Positions 43,703 to 51,892 of a stretch of DNA of 64,000 bases are shown one piece after another; position 1 is the stretch's first letter, and each line of letters opens with the position of its first letter. The notes below the pieces were generated by a model, which ran no database searches, was not told the DNA's origin, and saw only the letters and a program-made list of their open reading frames with translations. Made by a program: the position numbers and the translations under genes. Origin of the DNA: Endozoicomonas euniceicola (GTDB lineage Bacteria; Pseudomonadota; Gammaproteobacteria; Pseudomonadales; Endozoicomonadaceae); assembly GCF_025562755.1 (NCBI RefSeq), contig NZ_CP103300.1:3101001-3165000 (forward strand), given 5' to 3'.

Positions 43703-44601
43703 GTTTGAAAGCAAAAATCTGGTGGCTGGCAGGAGGGCTGCTCAGCGTATACATCGCGGCCACCTGCTTTGTCACGGTGAAAGAACACGAGTACGCGGTG
43801 ATCACCCAGTTCGGCAGACCAGTGAAAACCATTACCGAAGCGGGACTGGCGGTGAAACTCCCCAACCCGGTGCAGGCGGTGACACCTCTGGAAAAAAGGG
43901 TGCAGATGCTGCGCCTTGAGCCCAGCGAATACAGCACCAGGGATCGTCGAAACATTGTCGTCGATAACTACGTGGTCTGGCGTATCGTTGATCCCGTGGC
44001 CTTCATGACCAGCACCCGTACCACCGAAATTGCACAACAGCGGCTGAATACCATCACCAACTCCCAGGTCGGGGCGATGCTGGCCTCTTATCCGCTGGAG
44101 AGCATTCTTAACGTCGACTCAGAACAAAATCACCTGGATGAACTGTTTCAGCAGGTGTCTGAGCGGGTGGACAAAGTCAGTCGTCAGGAGCTGGGTATCG
44201 AAGTACTGGCGGTACGGGCGGTGAAATTTGGTTATTCACCCCGCAACCTGAAAGCCATTTACGATCGTATGAGTTCAGAGTGGGAGCGACTGTCGAAGCA
44301 ATACCGGGCGCAAGGCCATGAAGAAGCGGAGAAAATCCGCGCCCGAACTGAGCAGGAAATTGCCGGGCTGAAATCCACCGCCTACCGTGACAGCCAGATC
44401 ATCAAGGGCAACAGTGAGGCCAGGGCCGCTGAGCTATACAGCCAGGCTTTTGAGTCCCATCAGGAATTCTTTGAGTTTGTGCGAACCATGGAAGCTTACA
44501 AGGCCGTTTTAGACAATAATAGTCGTCTTATTTTGCCGTCGGACTCCGATTTGTTTGAGCAACTGGTTAACCCTAAGCTGGACGCCAAGGACGAATCATG
44601 A
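43699..44601 (+). CDS. SPFH/HflC-like membrane protein
   Basis: The 300-residue protein has one N-terminal membrane anchor (WWLAGGLLSVYIAATCFVTV) and the SPFH domain: EHEYAVITQFGRPVKTITEAGL, KLPNPVQAV and VDNYVVWRIVDPVAFM. A helical segment (EEAEKIRARTEQEIAGLKST) follows. It looks like HflC (protease modulator) but is not in the usual hflX-hflK-hflC setting. It overlaps the CDF-SPFH gene (ATG within its last codons) and the next SPFH gene, so three SPFH domains are made together and probably assemble into one hetero-oligomer. Confidence 0.88.
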   Translation: MSLKAKIWWLAGGLLSVYIAATCFVTVKEHEYAVITQFGRPVKTITEAGLAVKLPNPVQAVTPLEKRVQMLRLEPSEYSTRDRRNIVVDNYVVWRIVDPVAFMTSTRTTEIAQQRLNTITNSQVGAMLASYPLESILNVDSEQNHLDELFQQVSERVDKVSRQELGIEVLAVRAVKFGYSPRNLKAIYDRMSSEWERLSKQYRAQGHEEAEKIRARTEQEIAGLKSTAYRDSQIIKGNSEARAAELYSQAFESHQEFFEFVRTMEAYKAVLDNNSRLILPSDSDLFEQLVNPKLDAKDES

Positions 44602-45506
44602 GTTGGTGGCAAGATATCAACCGGGTTTACCGGCAGTTGTTTCACCGTCTGCGCTGGCTGGTTGTGGTGCTGGCGCTGATGCTCTACGGGGTCAGTGGAT
44701 TTTACTCGGTGGATGCGGATCAGCGGGCGGTGGTCAGTCGCTTTGGTCGCATTGTCGAGCAGAATGTCATGCCGGGAATGCACTACCGGTTGCCCTGGCC
44801 GGTGGAAAGCGTGGAAACCCTTTCGGCTGTTGAGCTTCGGTCTATCAATATTGATTTTGCCAAAGAGCTGGACAGCGCTTTGACCGGTAGCGAACTGACC
44901 ACCGGCAAAGGTGACCTGATCGAACTGGCTTTGCAGGTTCAGTACAGCATTCCCAGCCCCGGTAAGTTTTTATCCGTTGCCATGGACGCTGAGACGATAT
45001 TGCGTAACATCGCCAAAGCTCAGGCCGTGATTTATGTCAGCCAGAGAGAGCTGGACAGTCTGCTGACTACCGGACGCAGTGATTTTCAACAGTGGATGCA
45101 ACAGGCAATCCAACAGGAGCTGGACAGCTTTAGCCCGGGGATCACCGTCACCAACGTTATGCTGAACCGGCTGGAAACCCCGGCTGTTATCAAGCAGGCC
45201 TACGACGAAGTACAAATGGCTCCGGCGGCCAGGGAAAAACTGATTCAGGATGCGCTCGGGGAGCGGGAGACGAAGCTGGCCCGGGCTCGCAGTGAAGTGA
45301 ACAAAACCCTCAAGCAGGCCCAGGCCCAGGCTCGGGCGCAGGTTGCCAATACCGAAGGTGAGGTTCAGCGACTGAACACATTGATTGTGAGTCTGGAAAG
45401 GCAGCCAGGGCTGGCAAAAAAACGGCTGTATCTGGAAACCCTCAAACAGATACTGGAGAACGCCCGGGTGAGCTTTATTAACCGGGATAAAGTAGAACGG
45501 AATTGA
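44598..45506 (+). CDS. SPFH/HflK-like membrane protein
   Basis: The 302-residue protein has a membrane anchor (LVVVLALMLYGVSGFYSV) and an SPFH domain opening DADQRAVVSRFGRIVEQNVM then PGMHYRLPWPVESVE, close to HflK. The C-terminal coiled coil is rich in QA (LKQAQAQARAQVANTEGEVQ). It lacks the Gly/Pro/Gln-rich N-terminal tail of E. coli HflK. It is last in the three-gene SPFH operon, overlapping the previous gene by 4 bases. Confidence 0.88.
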   Translation: MSWWQDINRVYRQLFHRLRWLVVVLALMLYGVSGFYSVDADQRAVVSRFGRIVEQNVMPGMHYRLPWPVESVETLSAVELRSINIDFAKELDSALTGSELTTGKGDLIELALQVQYSIPSPGKFLSVAMDAETILRNIAKAQAVIYVSQRELDSLLTTGRSDFQQWMQQAIQQELDSFSPGITVTNVMLNRLETPAVIKQAYDEVQMAPAAREKLIQDALGERETKLARARSEVNKTLKQAQAQARAQVANTEGEVQRLNTLIVSLERQPGLAKKRLYLETLKQILENARVSFINRDKVERN

Positions 45507-45555
45507 TACACCGATTTTGCTAACAAGATAAAACCAGAAGTAATCAGGAGTAACC

Positions 45556-47487
45556 ATGAAACGCAAAATGCTTGATCTGAATGATAACGACAACATTCTT
45601 GAGTCACCGCAACGCAGAAGCTTCTTCAAAAAGAGTTTTGGTGCTGCGGCCACTGCCGCCGCTGCGGCGACAATGGTCAGTCCTATCGCCCAGGCGGTAG
45701 CCAGTGGCGGAGTGGCAGCCCCGCACCCGAGTGTTGGTGACAAAACCGTTCTGTACGTGAACGGCAAAGTCTACCAGGGGGGCAAGTACAAGCAGGCATG
45801 GGCAGAAGCCTTTGCGATTCGTGGCAATGTGTTTACCAAGGTAGGCACAACCAAAGAAATTCTGAAGCTGCGCACACCAGAAACCCTGGTGGTTGACCTG
45901 CGCGGTCATACCGTTCTACCGGGACTGATTGACGACCACATGCACCCTGAAATGGCGGTGGAATGCTACAACAATGTGCGGGTCGACGAGCTGAGCACCA
46001 CCTGGGATGAATTCAAGGTACTGGTGAAAAAGGAACTGGATGAGCACCCTGAACGACCATGGGTGTTTGGCGCAAACCTTGATTACCTGTGGGATGACGG
46101 CTCAAACATCAAGATGTTCGGCAAGCCTTCCCACAAGAAGATTCTTGACGAGCTGATTCCGGACAAGCCTGCGTATTTCTGGGAGTGTTCAGGTCATGCG
46201 GCGCTGGTTAACTCTAAAGCCCTTGAAGTATGCGGTATTACCAAGGACACGCCTGATCCTGTTGGCGGTCATTACGTGCGTGACGAGAATGGCGAGCCGA
46301 CGGGTGTGCTCCGTGAACTGGCGGCTCACATTGTCTGGGAGAAGTGGCTGGGTACCCTGCCAGGACCTAAGGAACTGGGCGAAAAGCAACTCAAGCCTAT
46401 CTTCAGCTACCTGAACAGTTACGGCCTGACATCGGTCAGTGAAGTATGGTCCCGTGAAATGTACGGCCAGGCTTATAAGTACCTGGATGACAACGATGAC
46501 CTGAGTGTTCGTCTGACCGTTTACGCGACGGATGTAGTGGACTTTGCGACGCCGGAAATGCAGAAGCTGGCGGACAAGTACATCATGAATCACAGGGACT
46601 ATGACGGCAAGAATGTAAAAATTGTTGGCGTTAAGTACATCCTCGACGGCGCTGCGGCGGGTCAGACGGCGGTTGTCGTTGAGCCTTATGAAGGTACTAA
46701 TTATCACGGGCCATGGCGTAATACGCCTGAACAGTACCGTGAAGGCCTGCACAAATACGATGCCATGGGGCTGACGGTTCACGCACATTGCGCCGGTGAC
46801 GGCGCTGCCCGTATGGTGCTGGATGCGGTAGAAGAACTGCGCAAGAAGCCCGGCAACAACGCTGACAAACTACAGCACCGGGTAGCCCACACTTCAATGA
46901 TTCATCCGGATGACGTTCAGCGCTTTGCAAAATTGAATGTTCACGCAGAGTTCTCGCCCGTGTTCTGGTACGACATGGCCGCTACCCGTGTTATTGAGCA
47001 GGATATTGGCAAAGAGCGTGTTCAGAAATACATGTTCCCGGTGAAGCCGATTATTGACAGTGGCGCCCCTGTATCTATTGGCACAGACTGGATGGTAACT
47101 CCGGTTGACCCGTGGGCGGCGATTGAGACCATCGTAACCCGTCGTGGTTGTGGCATTAAGGAAGGGCCCACCATGAACGCTGAGGAGTATGCTATTTCTC
47201 TGGAAACGGCTCTCTGGTTGTACACGCAGGCTGGTGCTGACAGCCAGAAGCGTTCCCACGAAATCGGCTCCATCACCCAGGGCAAATACGCTGACTTCGT
47301 GGTGCTCAACCAGAATATCTTTGAAGTGCCTATTACCGACGTTCACAAGACCAAGGTTCTCAGCACTGTTCTGGGTGGTCGTGACGTTTACCTGAGCTCC
47401 AGAGTTAAGGAAATCATCGACCTTGGCGAGTTGACGGGCGATTACGAGAACAAGATGACGTTCGCATCGGTTGGACGTAACTTCTAA
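45556..47487 (+). CDS. YtcJ-type amidohydrolase with Tat signal
   Basis: The 643-residue protein has a twin-arginine signal (QRRSFFKKSFGAAATAAAAA), so it is exported folded. The YtcJ-type amidohydrolase domain shows VLYVNGKVYQGGKYKQAWAE, HxH in GLIDDHMHPEM (~133-135), HAHCAGDGAARM, HRVAHTSM and the late metal aspartate in IGTDWMVTP. Metal ligands look complete, in contrast to the remnant at 8625. The start is 50 bases after the SPFH operon. Bases 47257-47370, encoding SHEIGSITQGKYADFVVLNQ and beyond, are duplicated at 61381-61494, on the far side of the CRISPR array. Confidence 0.88.
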   Translation: MKRKMLDLNDNDNILESPQRRSFFKKSFGAAATAAAAATMVSPIAQAVASGGVAAPHPSVGDKTVLYVNGKVYQGGKYKQAWAEAFAIRGNVFTKVGTTKEILKLRTPETLVVDLRGHTVLPGLIDDHMHPEMAVECYNNVRVDELSTTWDEFKVLVKKELDEHPERPWVFGANLDYLWDDGSNIKMFGKPSHKKILDELIPDKPAYFWECSGHAALVNSKALEVCGITKDTPDPVGGHYVRDENGEPTGVLRELAAHIVWEKWLGTLPGPKELGEKQLKPIFSYLNSYGLTSVSEVWSREMYGQAYKYLDDNDDLSVRLTVYATDVVDFATPEMQKLADKYIMNHRDYDGKNVKIVGVKYILDGAAAGQTAVVVEPYEGTNYHGPWRNTPEQYREGLHKYDAMGLTVHAHCAGDGAARMVLDAVEELRKKPGNNADKLQHRVAHTSMIHPDDVQRFAKLNVHAEFSPVFWYDMAATRVIEQDIGKERVQKYMFPVKPIIDSGAPVSIGTDWMVTPVDPWAAIETIVTRRGCGIKEGPTMNAEEYAISLETALWLYTQAGADSQKRSHEIGSITQGKYADFVVLNQNIFEVPITDVHKTKVLSTVLGGRDVYLSSRVKEIIDLGELTGDYENKMTFASVGRNF

Positions 47488-47543
47488 TCAACCCCGACTT
47501 TGGATTTATGAGTGGCCAGGGACGGCCACATTCGGAAATAAAG

Positions 47544-47957
47544 TCAGTTTTCTTCTGATAGCTGCGCCTGAAGCGTTACACGTACATTGTCCTTTTGTTG
47601 CACTCTGTAAAACAGACTGACTTTTGTCAGGGTGCGATTCCCTATTTTGACAGGAATCATCCTTGAATTATGACCGGCGTGAACTGTTCTCTGAATACTG
47701 AAATTTATATTATCTCCGTCGTTTAAAAACAGTTTGGCATAGTTCATTCTTATATCACCGTTGGCAGCATGAAAACGGATCGATGCTATGCTTTTTCCCT
47801 GAAACGCTTCCGGTATCAGCAGGTTAATCGTCTGGTGTGTAGAGCGCGCCTGCACGCTGTCCAGTGTTTGCCAGCCATCTTCCTGTGCCAGAGACAGAGT
47901 TGATAGTAGCAGCGTGCCAAGAAGGAGGCTGCTAAAATCCAGTACTTTTATCCGCAT
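47544..47957 (-). CDS. Small exported protein of unknown function
   Basis: The 137-residue protein has a signal peptide (LLLGTLLLSTLSLA) and a beta-rich mature part (ASIRFHAANGDIRMNYAKLF, MIPVKIGNRTLTKVSLFYRV). It resembles in outline the small periplasmic YaaI/DUF2541-type proteins, but I would not assign the family. Its promoter region is shared with cas3, which diverges from it, and its first codons are part of the segment duplicated near 61500. Confidence 0.6.
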   Translation of the reverse strand: MRIKVLDFSSLLLGTLLLSTLSLAQEDGWQTLDSVQARSTHQTINLLIPEAFQGKSIASIRFHAANGDIRMNYAKLFLNDGDNINFSIQRTVHAGHNSRMIPVKIGNRTLTKVSLFYRVQQKDNVRVTLQAQLSEEN

Positions 47958-47991
47958 CCTGAAAGCCTCTTATAAAACGGAAAAACAGGTA

Positions 47992-50691
47992 ATGGAAAAC
48001 ATCATGAATTATTACAGATATTGGGGTAAGGCGAGGAAAACCTCCGGAAAGGAAGGCGATCATTATCATTTGCTGCCTTACCACTGCCTTGATGTCGCGG
48101 CGGTAGGCTACTGCTTGCTTGATCCCGACAAAAAACAGTGCCGCAGCCTTGCCGGGCAATTAAATGTGGAACCTGAATGGCTTCGGGACTGGTTCAGTTT
48201 TTGCCTTATGCTGCACGACCTGGGTAAGTTCTTTCGGGCTTTTCAGAACCTGGTGCCGAATCTTTCTCCTGCATTGGTGCCATTTGTGAATCGCTGTACG
48301 TCAACGCATCGGCATGACACGCTTGGTTTTTGTCTTTGGGAAGAAGTCCTTGAGCTGGAGCTATCTGATATCTTTCCCGAAGAAGTTCAGGAGTTTGTTT
48401 CAGGATGGTTGGAAATAGTCTGCGGCCATCACGGTCAGCCCCCTCTGAAGTTTATGTCAGGTTTAGAGGGAGCTCTTGAAGTTGAGGATGAGTCAGCGGC
48501 TGAACAGTTTATTCGGGATCTGACCCGAAACTGGCTGCCAGATCTGAGCCCTCTTGCACAAATATCAAAAGAAGACTTTCGTCGTTCGTCCTGGCAGCTG
48601 GCTGGGCTCGCGGTACTGGCTGACTGGTTAGGTTCAGATCAGGATGTTTTTAAATACAGAGCCAGTGTGCGGCCTTTGGAGGTTTACTGGCAAAAGACCG
48701 CGTTACCAAAAGCGGAGAAAGTGCTGGCCAAAGCCGAGTTCCTCCCCCGCTCCATAGCGCCCTTTACCTCCATCAGGGATCAGTTCGACTTTATTGAAAC
48801 CCCGACGCCGTTGCAGGAGTACTCACAGCAAGTTGCTATCAGCAACAAACCGCAGCTGTTTCTTCTGGAAGACGTCACCGGAGCCGGTAAAACAGAGGCA
48901 GCCATGACGCTGGTGCATCGGCTGATGAGTGCAGGGCAGGCGGATGGTTTGTATGTGGGGCTGCCAACCATGGCAACCGCCAACGCCATGTACGACCGGC
49001 TGCAAAAAAGTTATCAGGCGCTTTACTCTGACGGTGAAAAACCTTCAATGGTACTGGCGCATGGTGCCAGTCAACTGTCGGATAAATTCCGGGACTCTGT
49101 GGCATTATCGCAACAGAAACCCGATAAGAATTATGCCCGTGATGATCTTTCCGCTACCGCTTACTGTAATGCCTGGCTGGCGGATAACCGCAAAAAAGCG
49201 TTGCTGGCCGATGTCGGCATCGGAACCATTGATCAGGCGTTACTGGGCATATTGCCTGCCAGACACCAATCCCTGAGGCTGTTGGGTTTGACCGGTAAAG
49301 TATTGCTGGTGGATGAGGTTCACGCTTACGACGATTATATGCAAAGCCTGTTGCAGGCTTTGCTCAAAGCCCATGCTGCCCAGGGTGGTAGTGCTATTCT
49401 CCTGTCAGCGACACTACCGGAAACAATGCGAAAACAGTTACTGGCTAACTTTGCCGAAGGTCGTGGAATTTCCGGGTCTGTTGCTCCTCAGAACAATGAC
49501 TACCCGTTAGCGACCTGCCTGTGTGAAGACGGGCTGACTGAAACGGCTGTTCCCACCCGGCAAAGTGTTACACGAACCGTTAACGTTATAAGGCTGAACG
49601 ATGAATCATCGGCTCTTGAGCGAATCCGTCAGGCAGTGACAGATGGCCACTGCATCTGCTGGATTCGCAATACAGTGGATGACGCACGTAATGCCTACCA
49701 GACGCTCAGTGAGCAGGGCTGGATGGAGGGTGAAAAGCTGACGCTGTTCCATAGTCGGTACGCCATGATTGATCGTCAGGGTATTGAAAGCGATGTACTG
49801 GAACGTTTTGGTGACAAGTCCGTCGAGCAGCAAAGGCGTTCTCAGGTGTTAATCGCTACGCAGGTGGTAGAACAAAGCCTTGATTTGGATTTTGACGTCC
49901 TGATCTCTGACCTTGCCCCTGTTGACCTGCTGATTCAGCGGGCTGGCCGCTTGCAGCGACATATCAGGGATGCTTTCGGTAACCGGTTGAACACCGCTGG
50001 CGCAAAAGATCAGCGTGATCCGCCCTGCCTGTATCTGCTGTCACCGGACCCGGATAACGTTGAGCATAAGGACTGGCTCCGGGTCTTGTTGCCGGGTACG
50101 CAAAGTGTCTATAGCCATGTGGGGAAACTCTGGTTAACGGCCAGAGTCGTATTAACAGGCGGTGGCTTTTCAATGCCGGGGGATGCACGACAGCTGATTG
50201 AAGGTGTTTATGGTGAAGCAGCACAAGACGATATCCCGAACGTTTTGGATGAAGCCTCCCTTGAAGCAGAAGCTGAACAGAAAAGCCGGCGGGGAATGGG
50301 GCGGTTCAACCAGTTGGAATTGCAGCGGGGTTATACCCATAAATCAGCGAAACACAACAGAGGCTGGGATGAAGATGTGAATATTCCCACCCGCTTATCG
50401 GAAAACGATACGGTTTCAGTCATTCTGGCCAGAGTTGAAAACGACCAGCTAAAACCCTATGCCGACCATGAACAACATGGCTGGTTGCTGAGCAAAATCA
50501 ATCTGCCAAAACGCGACTGGGATAAAGCAAGAGAAAGCATCCCGCCCAAATGGCTAGCTGCTATTGAGCAATTAAAAACGGATACGTCCACGTTAAAGTG
50601 GCAGGAAATTCTGCCATTAACGGCAGAGACCGGGTCGTTTTATCAGGCTGAAGGTGGCTGGAATATGGGCAGCAATAAATCGGTGTCGTAG
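47992..50691 (+). CDS. cas3: CRISPR-associated helicase-nuclease Cas3 (type I-E)
   Basis: The 899-residue Cas3 starts at the ATG (MENIMNYYRYWGKA) that parallels known I-E Cas3 starts; an ATG at 48004 is also possible. The HD nuclease has HYHLLPYHCLDVAAV and LHDLGKFFRAFQ. The SF2 helicase has Walker A DVTGAGKTEAA, Walker B LLVDEVHAYDDYM, motif III LLSATLP and motif VI QRAGRLQRH. All catalytic motifs look intact. Cas3 is recruited by Cascade to an R-loop and degrades the target strand. It is separated from the Cascade genes by 1.2 kb that holds an opposite-strand toxin-antitoxin module, so Cascade has its own promoter. Confidence 0.95.
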   Translation: MENIMNYYRYWGKARKTSGKEGDHYHLLPYHCLDVAAVGYCLLDPDKKQCRSLAGQLNVEPEWLRDWFSFCLMLHDLGKFFRAFQNLVPNLSPALVPFVNRCTSTHRHDTLGFCLWEEVLELELSDIFPEEVQEFVSGWLEIVCGHHGQPPLKFMSGLEGALEVEDESAAEQFIRDLTRNWLPDLSPLAQISKEDFRRSSWQLAGLAVLADWLGSDQDVFKYRASVRPLEVYWQKTALPKAEKVLAKAEFLPRSIAPFTSIRDQFDFIETPTPLQEYSQQVAISNKPQLFLLEDVTGAGKTEAAMTLVHRLMSAGQADGLYVGLPTMATANAMYDRLQKSYQALYSDGEKPSMVLAHGASQLSDKFRDSVALSQQKPDKNYARDDLSATAYCNAWLADNRKKALLADVGIGTIDQALLGILPARHQSLRLLGLTGKVLLVDEVHAYDDYMQSLLQALLKAHAAQGGSAILLSATLPETMRKQLLANFAEGRGISGSVAPQNNDYPLATCLCEDGLTETAVPTRQSVTRTVNVIRLNDESSALERIRQAVTDGHCICWIRNTVDDARNAYQTLSEQGWMEGEKLTLFHSRYAMIDRQGIESDVLERFGDKSVEQQRRSQVLIATQVVEQSLDLDFDVLISDLAPVDLLIQRAGRLQRHIRDAFGNRLNTAGAKDQRDPPCLYLLSPDPDNVEHKDWLRVLLPGTQSVYSHVGKLWLTARVVLTGGGFSMPGDARQLIEGVYGEAAQDDIPNVLDEASLEAEAEQKSRRGMGRFNQLELQRGYTHKSAKHNRGWDEDVNIPTRLSENDTVSVILARVENDQLKPYADHEQHGWLLSKINLPKRDWDKARESIPPKWLAAIEQLKTDTSTLKWQEILPLTAETGSFYQAEGGWNMGSNKSVS

Positions 50692-50703
50692 AGGTCTGCC
50701 ATG

Positions 50704-50943
50704 TCAGAGTGCCTTTTTCAGAGCGAAGGGCGGGTAGTCCGGTGTTTCATTTTTATCGATGGCACGGCGGATTTCCTGAACAAACCAGGGTTGTTTTCTG
50801 AGATCATCCAGCCCGTCCTGTCTGGCATGTATTGGCCATAGCTCTGGCCAGAACTGGTTATCAAGAACGTCGTCAACAGTCAGTCTCTTCCAATATGAAA
50901 TGAGCCTGAAGGAGCCCCGCCAGGGCGGGGAACAGTATTTCAC
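50704..50943 (-). CDS. Short ORF of unknown function behind cas3
   Basis: The 79-residue frame is convergent with cas3. The conserved-looking part is TVDDVLDNQFWPELWPIHAR followed by a helical PWFVQEIRRAIDKNE. I recognise no family; it may be a C-terminal fragment of a longer gene. The first ~12 codons lie in a GC-rich hairpin (50915-50930), so a later start, or no translation, is possible. Confidence 0.35.
   Translation of the reverse strand: MKYCSPPWRGSFRLISYWKRLTVDDVLDNQFWPELWPIHARQDGLDDLRKQPWFVQEIRRAIDKNETPDYPPFALKKAL
50915..50935 (-). other. Hairpin resembling the 5' part of a type I-E repeat
   Basis: On the minus strand the 21 bases start CTGTTCCCC and end GGGG, exactly as the first 21 bases of the local repeat do. 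The stem here is CCCCGCC/GGCGGGG instead of CCCCAC/GTGGGG, with matching changes in both arms. The ATGAACCG end that forms the crRNA 5' handle is missing (CTCCTTCA instead). It could be a degenerate repeat or simply a GC-rich hairpin after cas3. Confidence 0.3.
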
Positions 50944-51041
50944 CTACTACAAAACGGTTCATACATGAGTGGCTGTTGCCTGTCATGTAACGAGATAACC
51001 ATAGCTGAAAAATGGCCTTAAGATCAGCCAAATCTTTGCAG

Positions 51042-51371
51042 CTACTCCTGTAGCTGCAAAATGGTAATGCTCAACGCATTGGCTATACGTTCAAGGGTTT
51101 TAGTTTGTGGTTTTGAGTCACGACTTTCTATCTGAGCCATTGCGCTTTGGCTGATGCCAAGCCGGTCAGCCAGCTGACCCTGACTCAGTTTCTTGTATTT
51201 ACGCCATGCTGCAATAAGGCTGTAGCCCTGAAGCTGATAGCCCACTACATCATGGGGAAAGTAAACCTCGGCAGTCTGCCCGGTCAGTTGCAGCCATTGG
51301 TCGTAAGGCACAACAGCAAAGGCTGGTTTGCCTGAATGACTGATGATCTGAACATCAGTAGGTATGTTCAT
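51042..51371 (-). CDS. XRE-type helix-turn-helix antitoxin
   Basis: The 109-residue protein has an N-terminal Phd/RelB-like strand region (MNIPTDVQIISHSGKPAFAV) and a C-terminal XRE helix-turn-helix (LSQGQLADRLGISQSAMAQI, then KPQTKTLERIANALSITI). It overlaps the RelE-like toxin gene by 17 bases, with the toxin first. It would neutralise the toxin and repress the pair. The module is placed between cas3 and the Cascade genes, reading against them. Confidence 0.85.
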   Translation of the reverse strand: MNIPTDVQIISHSGKPAFAVVPYDQWLQLTGQTAEVYFPHDVVGYQLQGYSLIAAWRKYKKLSQGQLADRLGISQSAMAQIESRDSKPQTKTLERIANALSITILQLQE

Positions 51372-51678
51372 TTCTGAGTTTCACCTCTTCAATAGTGACG
51401 ATGTGTATGCCACCGTCGAAGTTAAAAAAAATCCTGTATCGCCCCACCCTTAACCGGTAATCGTACTGGTGGTTAATCAGTTTTTTTATGCTTTGGCACT
51501 CAGGAAAGTATGCCAGAACTGACGCTTCCCTGTGAATTTTGCTGGCATCCTGCCTTGATAGCTTCAGAAGTTGTTTCCGGGCTTTGTTTGACCAGCTTAG
51601 GGGCGCAGCATTCAATAACTTACCGGGCTGTTGGCTTTTGGCTATTAGCTGCTCGTACAGCCAACAGCCAACAGCCAA
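51355..51678 (-). CDS. RelE/ParE-superfamily toxin
   Basis: The toxin core starts at about residue 25 (LSWSNKARKQLLKLSRQDAS) and continues to INHQYDYRLRVGRYRIFFNF and VTIEEVKLRNEHTY; YRLRVGRYRIFF is the characteristic RelE strand. The frame is open to an ATG at 51678, but the first ~20 residues come from a 7-base tandem repeat and look non-native; a TTG at 51615 is a likelier start. RelE-type toxins cleave mRNA in the ribosome, ParE types poison gyrase; which applies here is not clear. Confidence 0.8.
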   Translation of the reverse strand: MAVGCWLYEQLIAKSQQPGKLLNAAPLSWSNKARKQLLKLSRQDASKIHREASVLAYFPECQSIKKLINHQYDYRLRVGRYRIFFNFDGGIHIVTIEEVKLRNEHTY

Positions 51679-51688
51679 CAGCCAACAG
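51661..51688. repeat. Four tandem copies of a 7-base repeat (CCAACAG)
   Basis: Four exact copies lie at the 5' end of the RelE-like gene. Because the unit is not a multiple of three, gain or loss of copies would change which upstream start codon is in frame with the toxin. Confidence 0.85.
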
Positions 51689-51892
51689 CGGTATATTATG
51701 TTCTGCTGCTTCCCTTATTGTATTCATGACTTATATTATAAGATAAATAATAAGTTATAAGGAGTGATTGAATGTAGCAATCCATAACTATTTTTCAAAT
51801 TTAAACTACTACAAAACTTGAATTTTTTTTGTTTCCATCTATCCTGATCCAGCTCTCGGTTGGCAACAACACTAAGATATTGAGGAGTGCTG

